Assembly (NCBI GenBank): GCA_937958295.1
Contig: CALFEY010000138.1
Coordinates: 1 to 9,075 of the forward strand
Length of the DNA stretch: 9,075 nucleotides
From: an uncultured Pseudomonadota bacterium
GTDB taxonomy: Bacteria > Pseudomonadota > Gammaproteobacteria > Burkholderiales > Casimicrobiaceae
Reading direction: 5' to 3'
Shown here one piece after another: positions 1-6,518 of this stretch. The position numbers and the translations under genes were made by a program. The notes beneath the pieces were generated by a model, which saw only the letters and a program-made list of their open reading frames with translations, did no database searches and had not been told where the DNA came from. The number at the start of each line of letters is the position of its first letter. The stretch's first letter is position 1.

Positions 1-30
1 CAATGATGAATCGCATTCGCAATTATGAAT
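1..30. promoter_or_regulatory. AT-rich repeated half-sites upstream of tcuA-like gene; candidate operator
   Basis: Two 11-base direct repeats differing at one base, CAATGATGAAT (1-11) and CAATTATGAAT (20-30), sit 19 bases apart, close to two helical turns. Between them is ATTC (15-18), the inverse of GAAT, so GAAT, ATTC and GAAT half-sites alternate at 8-11, 15-18 and 27-30. The 15-30 part is an imperfect palindrome and contains a T-N11-A core of the LysR type. The stretch is clearly more AT-rich than the flanking GC-rich DNA. It ends 57 bases before the chosen start of the dehydrogenase gene. A regulator-binding site is inferred; the regulator gene would lie left of the window and is not visible. 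Confidence 0.4.
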
Positions 31-87
31 AGAGGGCCCGGGCGGGATCCATCCGTTCCGCAGGCTCCGCCAAACGGAGGAATCGTG

Positions 88-1590
88 ATGCTGCCTTCTT
101 ACTCCCCCGTGGTGGTGGTCGGTGGGGGCAACGCGGCGCTCTGCGCCGCGCTGTCGTGCGCCGACCACGGCCAGCAGGTGCTCGTGCTCGAGCGCGCCCC
201 GCAGGAAGAGTCCGGCGGCAACACGCGGTTCACCGCCGGGGCCATCAAGTGCGTGTACGACGGCGTGGACGATCTACGCGCGCTGGTGCCCGATCTCACC
301 GAGAACGAGATCGCCATGACGGACTTCGGCACCCATCCCGAGGGCAAGTACTACGACGACATGGCGCGTGAGACGCAGCATCGCGCGGACCCCGATCTCG
401 TCGAGCTGCTCGTTACCCGCAGCCGCGACACCATTCGCTGGATGCGCGGCAAGGGTGTGCGCTTCGCCCCCATGTACGGCCGGCAGGCGTTCAAGCACAA
501 CGGGCGCTTTCGCTTCTGGGGCGGCCTTACGGTGGAGGCGGTCGGCGGCGGCCCGGGCCTCGTGGCGGCGTTACAGGCCGCCGTGGCCAAGGCGGGCATC
601 ACCATCGCCTACGAATCGCGCGCGTTGGCGCTGCTCACGGACGACACCGGCGTGATCGGAGTGCGCGTGCGCCACGAGGGCAGAACGGTAGATGTGCGCG
701 CGAGCAGCGTGGTGCTCGCGGCGGGCGGGTTCCAGGCGAACAGCGAGATGCGTACGCGCTACCTGGGCCCTGGCTGGGAGCTCGCCAAGGTGCGCGGAAC
801 GCGCTTCAACACGGGCGACGGCATTCGCATGGCGCTCGATGCCGGCGCCATGCCGACCGGCAACTGGTCTGGTTGCCACAGCGTGGGCTGGGATCGCAAT
901 GCGAGCGAGTTCGGCGACCTCGACGTGGGCGACAACTTCCAGAAGCACTCGTACCCCTTCGGCATCATGCTGAATGCCAACGGGGAACGCTTCGTCGACG
1001 AAGGCGCCGACGTATTCAGCTACACCTATTCGAAATACGGCCGCGTGATCCTTGCGCAGCCCGGGCAGTTCGCCTGGCAGGTGTTCGACCGCAGGGCCCA
1101 ACCTTACCTGCGCGACGAATATCGCTTCCGCCGCGTGACGCGGGTGCGCGCCGATACGCTCGAGGAGCTCGTTGCCAAGCTCGAGGACGTCGATCCAGGG
1201 CGAGCGCTTGCCACCATCCGCGAATTCAACGCGGCCACGCGTCCCGATCCGGCGTTCGATCCGAACGTGAAGGACGGCCGCAAGACCGTGGGCCTGCCGA
1301 TCCCGAAGTCGAACTGGGCCAATCCCATCGACGAACCGCCCTTCGAGGCCTATGCCGTGACCTGCGGCATCACGTTCACCTTCGGCGGCGTGAAGGTGGA
1401 CACGAGTGCGCAAGTGATAGACGTCGACGGCAAGGCCATCCCCGGCCTGTACGCCGCCGGCGAGATGGTCGGCGGCCTCTATTACTTCGGCTATCCGAGT
1501 GGCAGCGGGCTCATGTCCGGTGCGGTCTTCGGCCGCACGGCGGGCCGCTCTGCGGCGCAGCACGCGGCCGCGTCGGTGGCACACGCGTAA
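88..1590 (+). CDS. tcuA: FAD-dependent dehydrogenase, tricarballylate dehydrogenase (TcuA)-like
   Basis: Predicted 500-residue cytoplasmic flavoprotein of the fumarate reductase/succinate dehydrogenase FAD_binding_2 family, closest by eye to TcuA, which oxidises tricarballylate to cis-aconitate. Visible motifs are the N-terminal dinucleotide site VVVVGGGNAA (residues 8-17), an acidic end of the second strand (LER, 34-36), the FAD-contact stretch SGGNTRFT (42-49), RGTRFNTGDG (236-245), NANGERFVDEG (296-306), CGITFTFGGVKVD (426-438) and the C-terminal FAD motif YAAGEM (455-460) followed by SGSGLMSG. GCHSVG (262-267) may correspond to the catalytic-His region of fumarate reductases (inference). 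The start at 88 is chosen because GGAGG at 76-80 lies seven bases before it and homology begins there; an in-frame ATG at 25 adds unrelated residues. A Bug receptor gene follows 62 bases later, suggesting co-transcription. The family is secure; the substrate is uncertain because no tcuB is visible. Confidence 0.85.
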   Translation: MLPSYSPVVVVGGGNAALCAALSCADHGQQVLVLERAPQEESGGNTRFTAGAIKCVYDGVDDLRALVPDLTENEIAMTDFGTHPEGKYYDDMARETQHRADPDLVELLVTRSRDTIRWMRGKGVRFAPMYGRQAFKHNGRFRFWGGLTVEAVGGGPGLVAALQAAVAKAGITIAYESRALALLTDDTGVIGVRVRHEGRTVDVRASSVVLAAGGFQANSEMRTRYLGPGWELAKVRGTRFNTGDGIRMALDAGAMPTGNWSGCHSVGWDRNASEFGDLDVGDNFQKHSYPFGIMLNANGERFVDEGADVFSYTYSKYGRVILAQPGQFAWQVFDRRAQPYLRDEYRFRRVTRVRADTLEELVAKLEDVDPGRALATIREFNAATRPDPAFDPNVKDGRKTVGLPIPKSNWANPIDEPPFEAYAVTCGITFTFGGVKVDTSAQVIDVDGKAIPGLYAAGEMVGGLYYFGYPSGSGLMSGAVFGRTAGRSAAQHAAASVAHA

Positions 1591-1652
1591 GTCTTCATCC
1601 GTCTTCGCGCGGCAGGCACGCCGCAATCCAAGAACCGACCAAGGAGCTTCTC

Positions 1653-2618
1653 ATGCACATCCGCTCGTGGCTGCTGCTCGCCGCCGTCGCCGTCGCCGGG
1701 ACGGCCGTCGCCCAGGACTATCCCACCAAGCCCGTGAAGGTGATCGTTCCATGGTCGGCAGGCGGAGGCGCGGATACGGTTGCGCGCCTCATCTCCGCCA
1801 AGCTCTCCGAGTCACTCGGCCAGACCTTCTTCGTGGAGAACCGCGGCGGGGCGACCGGCACCATCGGCACCGACATGGTGGCCAAGGCCGCGCCCGACGG
1901 CTACACACTTCTCCTCGGCACCAACTCCACCTACGTGCTCGCAGTGGGCCTGTACAAGAAGCTGCCCTACGATACCGACAAGGACCTGACGCCCATCTCG
2001 CGTGTGGCCGAGGTGCCGCACATCTTGTCCGTCAATCCCAACGTCCCGGTGAAGAATGCGGAGGAGCTGATCGCCCTGCTCAAGGCCAACCCGGGCAAGT
2101 ACTCGTTCGGGTCCTCCGGCACCGCGAGCACGCCGCAAGTAGCCGGGCAGGTGTTCATGAACCGCACGGGGACGAAGCTGCTGCACGTGCCGTACAAGGG
2201 GTCTGGCCAATCGGTGGCCGATACGGTTTCCGGCACGCTCCAGGTGTCCTTCGATACACTTCCTGCCGTGCTCCCCTTCATCAAGAGCGGACGCCTCAAG
2301 GCGCTCGCAGTCCTAGGCCCCACGCGCGTGTCCGCGCTGCCCGACCTGCCCACCACGGCTGAGCTCGGCCTCGCGGGGGCCGAGGGACAGACCTGGTTCG
2401 GCTTGTACGGGCCGGCCAACCTTCCTGCGCCCGTCGTCAAGAAGCTGCACGACGAGGTCGCGAAAATCGTGAAGCAGCCCGACGTCAAGGCCAAGTTCGA
2501 GAGCTTCGGTGCGGTCGAGACCGCCGACGTACCTTCCCTGGAGTTCGCGGCGACCGTGCGCACCGACATTCCCAAGTATGCCAAAGTCCTCGAGGCGGCG
2601 GGAATCGAGAAGGAATGA
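1653..2618 (+). CDS. Bug-family tripartite tricarboxylate transporter substrate-binding protein (TctC-like)
   Basis: Predicted 321-residue periplasmic receptor. Residues 1-20 form a signal peptide (MHIRSW, a hydrophobic Leu/Ala/Val core, then TAVA) with cleavage likely before QDYPTKP. The mature part carries Bug-family hallmarks: PVKVIVPWSAGGGADTVAR (27-45), whose GGGAD loop contacts the bound carboxylate in this family; VENRGGATGTIG (61-72); AAPDGYTLL (79-87); HVPYKGSGQSVADTVSG (178-194); and LPAVLPFIKSGRLKALAV (203-220). The length is normal for the family. AAGGAG at 1641-1646 lies six bases before the ATG. It follows the TcuA-like gene and precedes a terminator-like hairpin, so the two probably form one unit in which this protein captures the substrate, or a related di- or tricarboxylate, that the dehydrogenase oxidises. 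No TctA or TctB membrane subunits are in the window; many Bug receptors in betaproteobacteria are encoded apart from them. The family is certain; the ligand is unknown. Confidence 0.93.
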   Translation: MHIRSWLLLAAVAVAGTAVAQDYPTKPVKVIVPWSAGGGADTVARLISAKLSESLGQTFFVENRGGATGTIGTDMVAKAAPDGYTLLLGTNSTYVLAVGLYKKLPYDTDKDLTPISRVAEVPHILSVNPNVPVKNAEELIALLKANPGKYSFGSSGTASTPQVAGQVFMNRTGTKLLHVPYKGSGQSVADTVSGTLQVSFDTLPAVLPFIKSGRLKALAVLGPTRVSALPDLPTTAELGLAGAEGQTWFGLYGPANLPAPVVKKLHDEVAKIVKQPDVKAKFESFGAVETADVPSLEFAATVRTDIPKYAKVLEAAGIEKE

Positions 2619-2639
2619 CGCCGGAGGACGAATGTAGAC

Positions 2640-2695
2640 GGCCCGGCGGCCGGCGGCGTCGCGCGACGCTCGCCCGGCCCAGGGCCTTTCGCTTT
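2640..2695 (+). terminator. Strong hairpin with T-rich tail after the Bug receptor gene
   Basis: The 2640-2661 arm pairs with 2665-2686 through about 19 base pairs with small bulges. The outer GGCCC/GGGCC helix, two inner G+C helices and the terminal GCGTC/GACGC helix close a GCGC loop (2661-2664). TTTCGCTTT follows directly at 2687-2695. The hairpin begins 21 bases after the receptor stop codon. This is the layout of an intrinsic terminator, although the T tract is interrupted. It separates the catabolic pair from the downstream transporter. Confidence 0.6.
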
Positions 2696-2730
2696 GACGC
2701 GGGGACTGCGCGCTGCCGGATGCGGCAGCG

Positions 2731-3633
2731 ATGATGTGGATCCCCATCACCATCTTCGCGGCGCTCGCGCAGACGGGTCGCAACGCAGCGCAGCGCAACC
2801 TGGTGGCCGAGCTCGGCACGCTCGGGGCCACGCTGGTGCGCTTCCTCTACGGCCTGCCGTTCGCGGTGGCCTGGTTGCTCGTGGTGATGGGCTTTACGGC
2901 GCTGCCGGTGCCCGCGATGGGGGGGGAGTTCTACGCCTGGGCATTCGTGGGCGGGGTCAGCCAGATCGGCGGCACCGCGCTCCTGCTGCGGACGATGGCC
3001 GAGCGCAACTTCGCGGTGGGCGTGGCGTACTCCAAGACCGAGGTGGTGCAGGTGGCGCTGTTCTCTGTCGTGCTGCTCGGCGACACGCTGAACCTCCAGG
3101 GCGCGCTGGCCGTGGGCTGCGGCACGCTCGGGGTGCTGTTGCTGGCGCCCGCCAACCGCGAGCGCCCGTTTCGGTCGCTCATCGAAGGCTTCACCTCGCG
3201 GTCGGCCCTGCTCGGGGTGGGCTGCGGCGCGTGCATGGCGCTCGGCAGCGTTGCCTTCCGGGGAGCTACGCACGCGGTGCAGTCGCCGTCGTTCCTCCTC
3301 AATGCCGCCGCGACGCTGGTGGTATCGCAGTCGCTCCAGACATTCCTGCTGGGCGGCTGGCTGTGGATGCGCGACCGTCCTGTCGTGTTGCGCACCTTCG
3401 CCGCCTGGCGGCCTTCGCTGTTCGCGGGACTTATGGGCGCCGCGGCATCGGTGGGGTGGTTCACCGCCTTCGCGCTCAAGCCGGTGACCTACGTGCGTAC
3501 GCTCGGCCTCATCGAGATGGTGTTCAGCTACGTCGTGTCGCGGCGCTTCTTCCGCGAGCAGCTCTCGCGCCGCGAGATCATGGCCATCGTGCTGCTCGCC
3601 CTGGGGGTGGTGCTGATCACCACCGCCGGCTGA
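2731..3633 (+). CDS. EamA/DMT-superfamily membrane transporter
   Basis: Predicted 300-residue inner-membrane protein with about ten hydrophobic segments (roughly 1-15, 33-53, 67-87, 96-117, 122-139, 158-178, 186-208, 227-248, 254-270, 281-298). They fall into two similar halves of five, as in the EamA fold of drug/metabolite transporters. Family-like signatures are SKTEVVQVALFSVVLLGDTL (101-120) ending the fourth helix of half one, and TLGLIEMVFSYVVS with RREIMAIVLLALGVVLI near the C-terminus of half two. The substrate cannot be told from sequence; members export or import metabolites such as amino acids. The start is uncertain: ATG codons at 2731 and 2734 are adjacent and no good Shine-Dalgarno sequence is seen. 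A terminator-like hairpin upstream suggests it is transcribed separately. Eight consecutive G at 2919-2926 lie in the loop between helices two and three, with the frame open as given. It ends 33 bases from the convergent spoVR gene. Confidence 0.82.
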   Translation: MMWIPITIFAALAQTGRNAAQRNLVAELGTLGATLVRFLYGLPFAVAWLLVVMGFTALPVPAMGGEFYAWAFVGGVSQIGGTALLLRTMAERNFAVGVAYSKTEVVQVALFSVVLLGDTLNLQGALAVGCGTLGVLLLAPANRERPFRSLIEGFTSRSALLGVGCGACMALGSVAFRGATHAVQSPSFLLNAAATLVVSQSLQTFLLGGWLWMRDRPVVLRTFAAWRPSLFAGLMGAAASVGWFTAFALKPVTYVRTLGLIEMVFSYVVSRRFFREQLSRREIMAIVLLALGVVLITTAG

Positions 3634-3666
3634 GGACGTTCACCACCACCGGTTGCGGACGCCGGC

Positions 3667-5157
3667 TCACGCGGCGATGGCGCCCAGGTGCACCTGGTGC
3701 GCATCGTCTTCCCATGTTTCCACGCGCACGGGAAAGCCCCACAGGCGCCGCAGGTGCACGACCACTTCCTGCGCGGCCTCGTCGAGCGAGCGGCCGCGAC
3801 GCTGCGCGTAGCGAAGCGTAAGGGAGCGGTCGCCGTCGCGGTCGTAGCGCAACACCTGGATATCGGGGACGCGCTCCTCGTTGGCGTGCTGCAGCGCGAG
3901 GAGCTTGCGCACGCGACGGTAGCCTTGGTCGTCGTGGATCGCATCCACCTTGAGGGCATCCTCGCCGCGATGGTCGGCGATGGCGAACAGGCGCATCTCG
4001 CGGATGAGCCGCGGCGACAGGTACTGGGCGATGAAGGACTCGTCCTTGAAGTTGCGCATCGCAAAGTCGAGGACCTTCTGCCAGTCGCCGCCGGCGATCT
4101 GCGGAAACCACGCGCGGTCCTCGGCGGTGGGCACCTCGCACATGCGGCGCAGGTCCGAGAAGATGGCGAAGCCGAGCGCGTACGGATTGAGGCCGCCGTA
4201 GAACTTGGAGTCGAACGGCGGCTGGTACACGACGTTGGTGTGGCTTTTCAGGAACTCGAACATGAAGCCATCGTCGACCTGGCCCGTCTCGTGCAGGCGA
4301 TGGGTGATCGTGTAATGCCAGAACGTGGCCCAACCCTCGTTCATCACCTTGGTCTGCGCCTGCGGATAGAAGTACTGGGCGAGCTTGCGCACGATGCGTA
4401 CGAGCTCGCGCTCCCAGGGCTCCAGGCGGGGCGAGAACTTCTCGACGAAATACAGCACGTTCTCCTGCGGCTCGCGCGGGAACGACGGCGGCGCCTTGGT
4501 GCGATCGTGGGCGGCCGTCGTGGGCACCGTGCGCCACAGGTCGTTGAACTGCCGCTCGCGATAGGCCTCGCGCTCCGCGAGGCGCGCCGCCTCGGCTTTC
4601 AGCGACAACGGGGCGGGCCGCCGGTAGCGATCCACGCCGTGGTGCATGAGCGCATGGCAGGCATCGATGATTTCCTCCACGGCCGGACTGCCGTGGCGCT
4701 CCTCGCATTGCATCACGTAGCGGCGCGCGAAGACCAGGTAGTCGATGATGGCATCGGCGGCCGTCCACTGCCGGAAGAGAGCGTTGCCCTTGAAGAAGGA
4801 GTTGTGACCGTAGCAGGCATGCGCGATCACCAGCGCCTGCGTGGTGACGGTGTTCTCCTCCATGAGGTAGGCGATGCACGGATCGGAGTTGATCACGATC
4901 TCGTAGGCGAGGCCTTGCATGCCGCGCCGGTACGCTTGCTCGTTGCGGATGAACTCCTTGCCGTACGACCAGTGCGGGTAGCCCACCGGCAGGCCGCTCG
5001 CGGCGTAGGCATCGAGCATCTGCTCGGAGGTGATCACTTCGATCTGGTTGGCGTAGGTGTCGAGATGGAACTCGCCGTGAGCGATCGTGGCGATGGCGGC
5101 GTCGTAACGCTCGAGGAGATCGAAGTCCCAGTCGGCGCCGGTGGAGATCACGCCCAT
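3667..5157 (-). CDS. spoVR: SpoVR family protein (YcgB-like)
   Basis: Predicted 496-residue protein of the SpoVR/YcgB family, first known from Bacillus spore cortex formation but widespread in non-sporulating proteobacteria, where it accompanies PrkA and YeaH. The biochemical activity is unsettled. Family signatures are ISTGADWDFDLLERYD near the start (4-19), HLDTYANQIEVIT (31-43), PVGYPHWSYGKEF (57-69), INSDPCIAYLMEEN (89-102), IAHACYGHNSFFKGN (111-125), PQENVLYFVEK (230-240), NEGWATFWHY (273-282), SHTNVVYQPP (305-314), LNPYALGF (323-330) and FKDESFIAQYLSP (370-382). The conserved His and Glu residues in HACYGHN and NEGWATFWH look like possible metal ligands (inference). The start at 5157 is chosen because homology begins there; the frame stays open upstream to 5451 only as a shadow of yeaH. 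Its own ribosome site is weak (AAGG). A 19-codon ORF with a strong site overlaps its first ten bases, so translation may be coupled. It is the last gene of the prkA-yeaH-spoVR operon. Confidence 0.93.
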   Translation of the reverse strand: MGVISTGADWDFDLLERYDAAIATIAHGEFHLDTYANQIEVITSEQMLDAYAASGLPVGYPHWSYGKEFIRNEQAYRRGMQGLAYEIVINSDPCIAYLMEENTVTTQALVIAHACYGHNSFFKGNALFRQWTAADAIIDYLVFARRYVMQCEERHGSPAVEEIIDACHALMHHGVDRYRRPAPLSLKAEAARLAEREAYRERQFNDLWRTVPTTAAHDRTKAPPSFPREPQENVLYFVEKFSPRLEPWERELVRIVRKLAQYFYPQAQTKVMNEGWATFWHYTITHRLHETGQVDDGFMFEFLKSHTNVVYQPPFDSKFYGGLNPYALGFAIFSDLRRMCEVPTAEDRAWFPQIAGGDWQKVLDFAMRNFKDESFIAQYLSPRLIREMRLFAIADHRGEDALKVDAIHDDQGYRRVRKLLALQHANEERVPDIQVLRYDRDGDRSLTLRYAQRRGRSLDEAAQEVVVHLRRLWGFPVRVETWEDDAHQVHLGAIAA

Positions 5158-5207
5158 GGCAGGGCCTTGTGGCGCGATGTGCGCAGGGTGCGCTCGAAGG
5201 GGGTCAT
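5148..5207 (-). CDS. 19-codon leader ORF linking yeaH and spoVR (possible coupling peptide or displaced spoVR start)
   Basis: On the - strand the yeaH stop TGA overlaps an ATG in the arrangement ATGA. The perfect Shine-Dalgarno AAGGAGG (5221-5215) lies inside the last yeaH codons, seven bases before this ATG. The ORF encodes MTPFERTLRTSRHKALPWA and stops at TGA (5150-5148), ten bases inside spoVR, which starts at 5157 in a different frame. The best ribosome site at this junction therefore serves a peptide rather than spoVR. It may pass ribosomes from yeaH to spoVR by termination-reinitiation. Alternatively it is the original spoVR N-terminus separated by a frameshift or a sequence error. The peptide resembles no family known to me. 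Confidence 0.4.
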   Translation of the reverse strand: MTPFERTLRTSRHKALPWA

Positions 5208-6475
5208 GCGCTCGCCTCCTTGCGGAATAGGTCGCGGAACACGGGGTAGATCTCCTCGCGGGCGCTGGCCCGGCGCATGGCGAAGCGGCCGTTCTCCACC
5301 TCCACCAGCCGCTCGTACTCCGCCCACAGGCTCGACGGCCGTGCGTCGCTGTGGCCCGGCGTGAGCTCGAGGTAGGTGTAATAGCGCAGCGAGGGCAGGA
5401 GCTTCTCGCGGAGGAAGCGCGCGCTGCGCGCCGGATCGGCCCCGAACGCATCGCCGTCGGAGGCCTGGGCGGCGTAGACGTTCCAGCCGCTCGAGTAGCG
5501 CGCCGTGCGAATCTTCTCGGCGAGCTCGAGCGCGGTGAACACCACCGTGCCGCCCGAGCGCGGATCGTGGAAGAAGGTGTCCTCGTCGACTTCCTCGGCG
5601 TCGTCGGTATGCCGGATGAAGACGAGATCGACCGTGCCGTACTTGCGCGTGAGGAAGAGGTAGAGCAACGAGAAGAAGCGCTTGGCGAGGTCCTTCTTCT
5701 CCTCGTCCATGGAGGCCGACACGTCCATGAGGCAGAACATCACGGCGCGGGCGACGGGCTCCGGACGGCTCACGCGATTGCGGAAGCGCATGTCGGGGTC
5801 GTCGAGGAAGGCGATGCTGTAACGGCGCCGCTCGACTCGCTGCATCTCGTCGTACAGGCGCGCGGCCGCCTCCGCGTGCCCCACCGCCGTGGCGACCGCG
5901 AAGGCTTCCTGGAGGCCGAGCATCTCGCGCGCCAGCGCGCCGGTGAGGGCGATGCGCCGCGCGAGCGCCTGGCGCATGGTGCGCACCACGGCGAGGTTGG
6001 CCGGCACGCCGGTACGCGCGAAGCCCGAGCGGATGCTCTTCGTGCTCTGCGCCTGCCCGAACTCCGTGCGGGCGAGGCGGGGGAGGGCCAGGTCGTCGAA
6101 GAAGATCTGCATGAACTCCTCCCGCGAGAGGGAGAACACGAAGTCGTCCTGGCCGTTGCCCTCGCCGCCCTGCGAGCCGTTGCCCCCGCCGCCGTCGCCG
6201 TCGCCACGCGGGATGCGATCGCCGGTGGTGTACTCCTTGTTGCCCGGGAACACGCGTTCGCGATCGCCGCCGTGGTTGAAGTTGAAGGAGGGCTCGGACA
6301 CGTCCTTGCGGGGGACGCGGACCTCGCCGCCTTGTTCGAGGTCGGAGAGCTTGCGCTCCCCGATCATCTTCTTCACTGCCTCCTGCACGTGCGTCTTGTA
6401 ACGGCGGAGGAACCGTTCCCGGTTCACCGCGCTCTTGCCCCGGTCGTTCAAGCGCCGGTCGATCAGATGGGCCAA
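5204..6475 (-). CDS. yeaH: YeaH/YhbH family VWA-domain protein (DUF444, UPF0229)
   Basis: Predicted 423-residue cytoplasmic protein of the DUF444 family (E. coli YeaH), partner of PrkA/YeaG in a conserved stress cluster. The N-terminus (M/L)AHLIDRRLNDRGKS aligns by eye with that of YeaH, followed by NRERFLRRYK (18-27), ISEP-type VSEPSF (59-64), FPGNKEY (76-82) and a Gly/Asp-rich linker (91-110) leading to DDFVFSLSREEF (110-121). The C-terminal half is a von Willebrand A domain with a full metal-ion-dependent adhesion site: DVSAS (251-255), the SGGT threonine (307-310) and AAQASDGD (335-342). It ends in EIYPVFRDLF, typical of the family. The start codon is TTG (6475-6473), preceded by GGGGAG with seven bases' spacing; no nearby ATG fits the homology. 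prkA ends 43 bases upstream without a terminator between. The last codons contain the ribosome site for the next ORF. Confidence 0.93.
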   Translation of the reverse strand: MAHLIDRRLNDRGKSAVNRERFLRRYKTHVQEAVKKMIGERKLSDLEQGGEVRVPRKDVSEPSFNFNHGGDRERVFPGNKEYTTGDRIPRGDGDGGGGNGSQGGEGNGQDDFVFSLSREEFMQIFFDDLALPRLARTEFGQAQSTKSIRSGFARTGVPANLAVVRTMRQALARRIALTGALAREMLGLQEAFAVATAVGHAEAAARLYDEMQRVERRRYSIAFLDDPDMRFRNRVSRPEPVARAVMFCLMDVSASMDEEKKDLAKRFFSLLYLFLTRKYGTVDLVFIRHTDDAEEVDEDTFFHDPRSGGTVVFTALELAEKIRTARYSSGWNVYAAQASDGDAFGADPARSARFLREKLLPSLRYYTYLELTPGHSDARPSSLWAEYERLVEVENGRFAMRRASAREEIYPVFRDLFRKEASA

Positions 6476-6518
6476 GTGCGAGCTCCCCAGAAGTTGCCCC
6501 TCGCGCGCCGCGGCTCGG

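Noticed and set aside
25..87. Upstream in-frame start of the TcuA-like protein at ATG 25
   Set aside because: No ribosome site, the added residues lack homology, and the ATG sits inside the repeated operator-like motif; ATG 88 has GGAGG at ideal spacing.
571..1626. 351-codon open frame on the - strand opposite the TcuA-like gene
   Set aside because: Antisense to a well-supported flavoprotein gene; Ala/Arg/His-rich with no recognisable domain.
3626..3666. Two GCCGGC copies between the convergent transporter and spoVR genes as a bidirectional terminator
   Set aside because: Only six pairs with a long unpaired interior and no T tract on either side; too weak to annotate.
3688..5364. 558-codon open frame on the + strand opposite spoVR
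   Set aside because: Shadow of spoVR; low-complexity composition with no motifs, while the - strand carries clear family signatures.
5158..5451. Upstream in-frame extension of spoVR
   Set aside because: The added residues overlap yeaH coding sequence and are unlike SpoVR N-termini; homology starts at the 5157 ATG.
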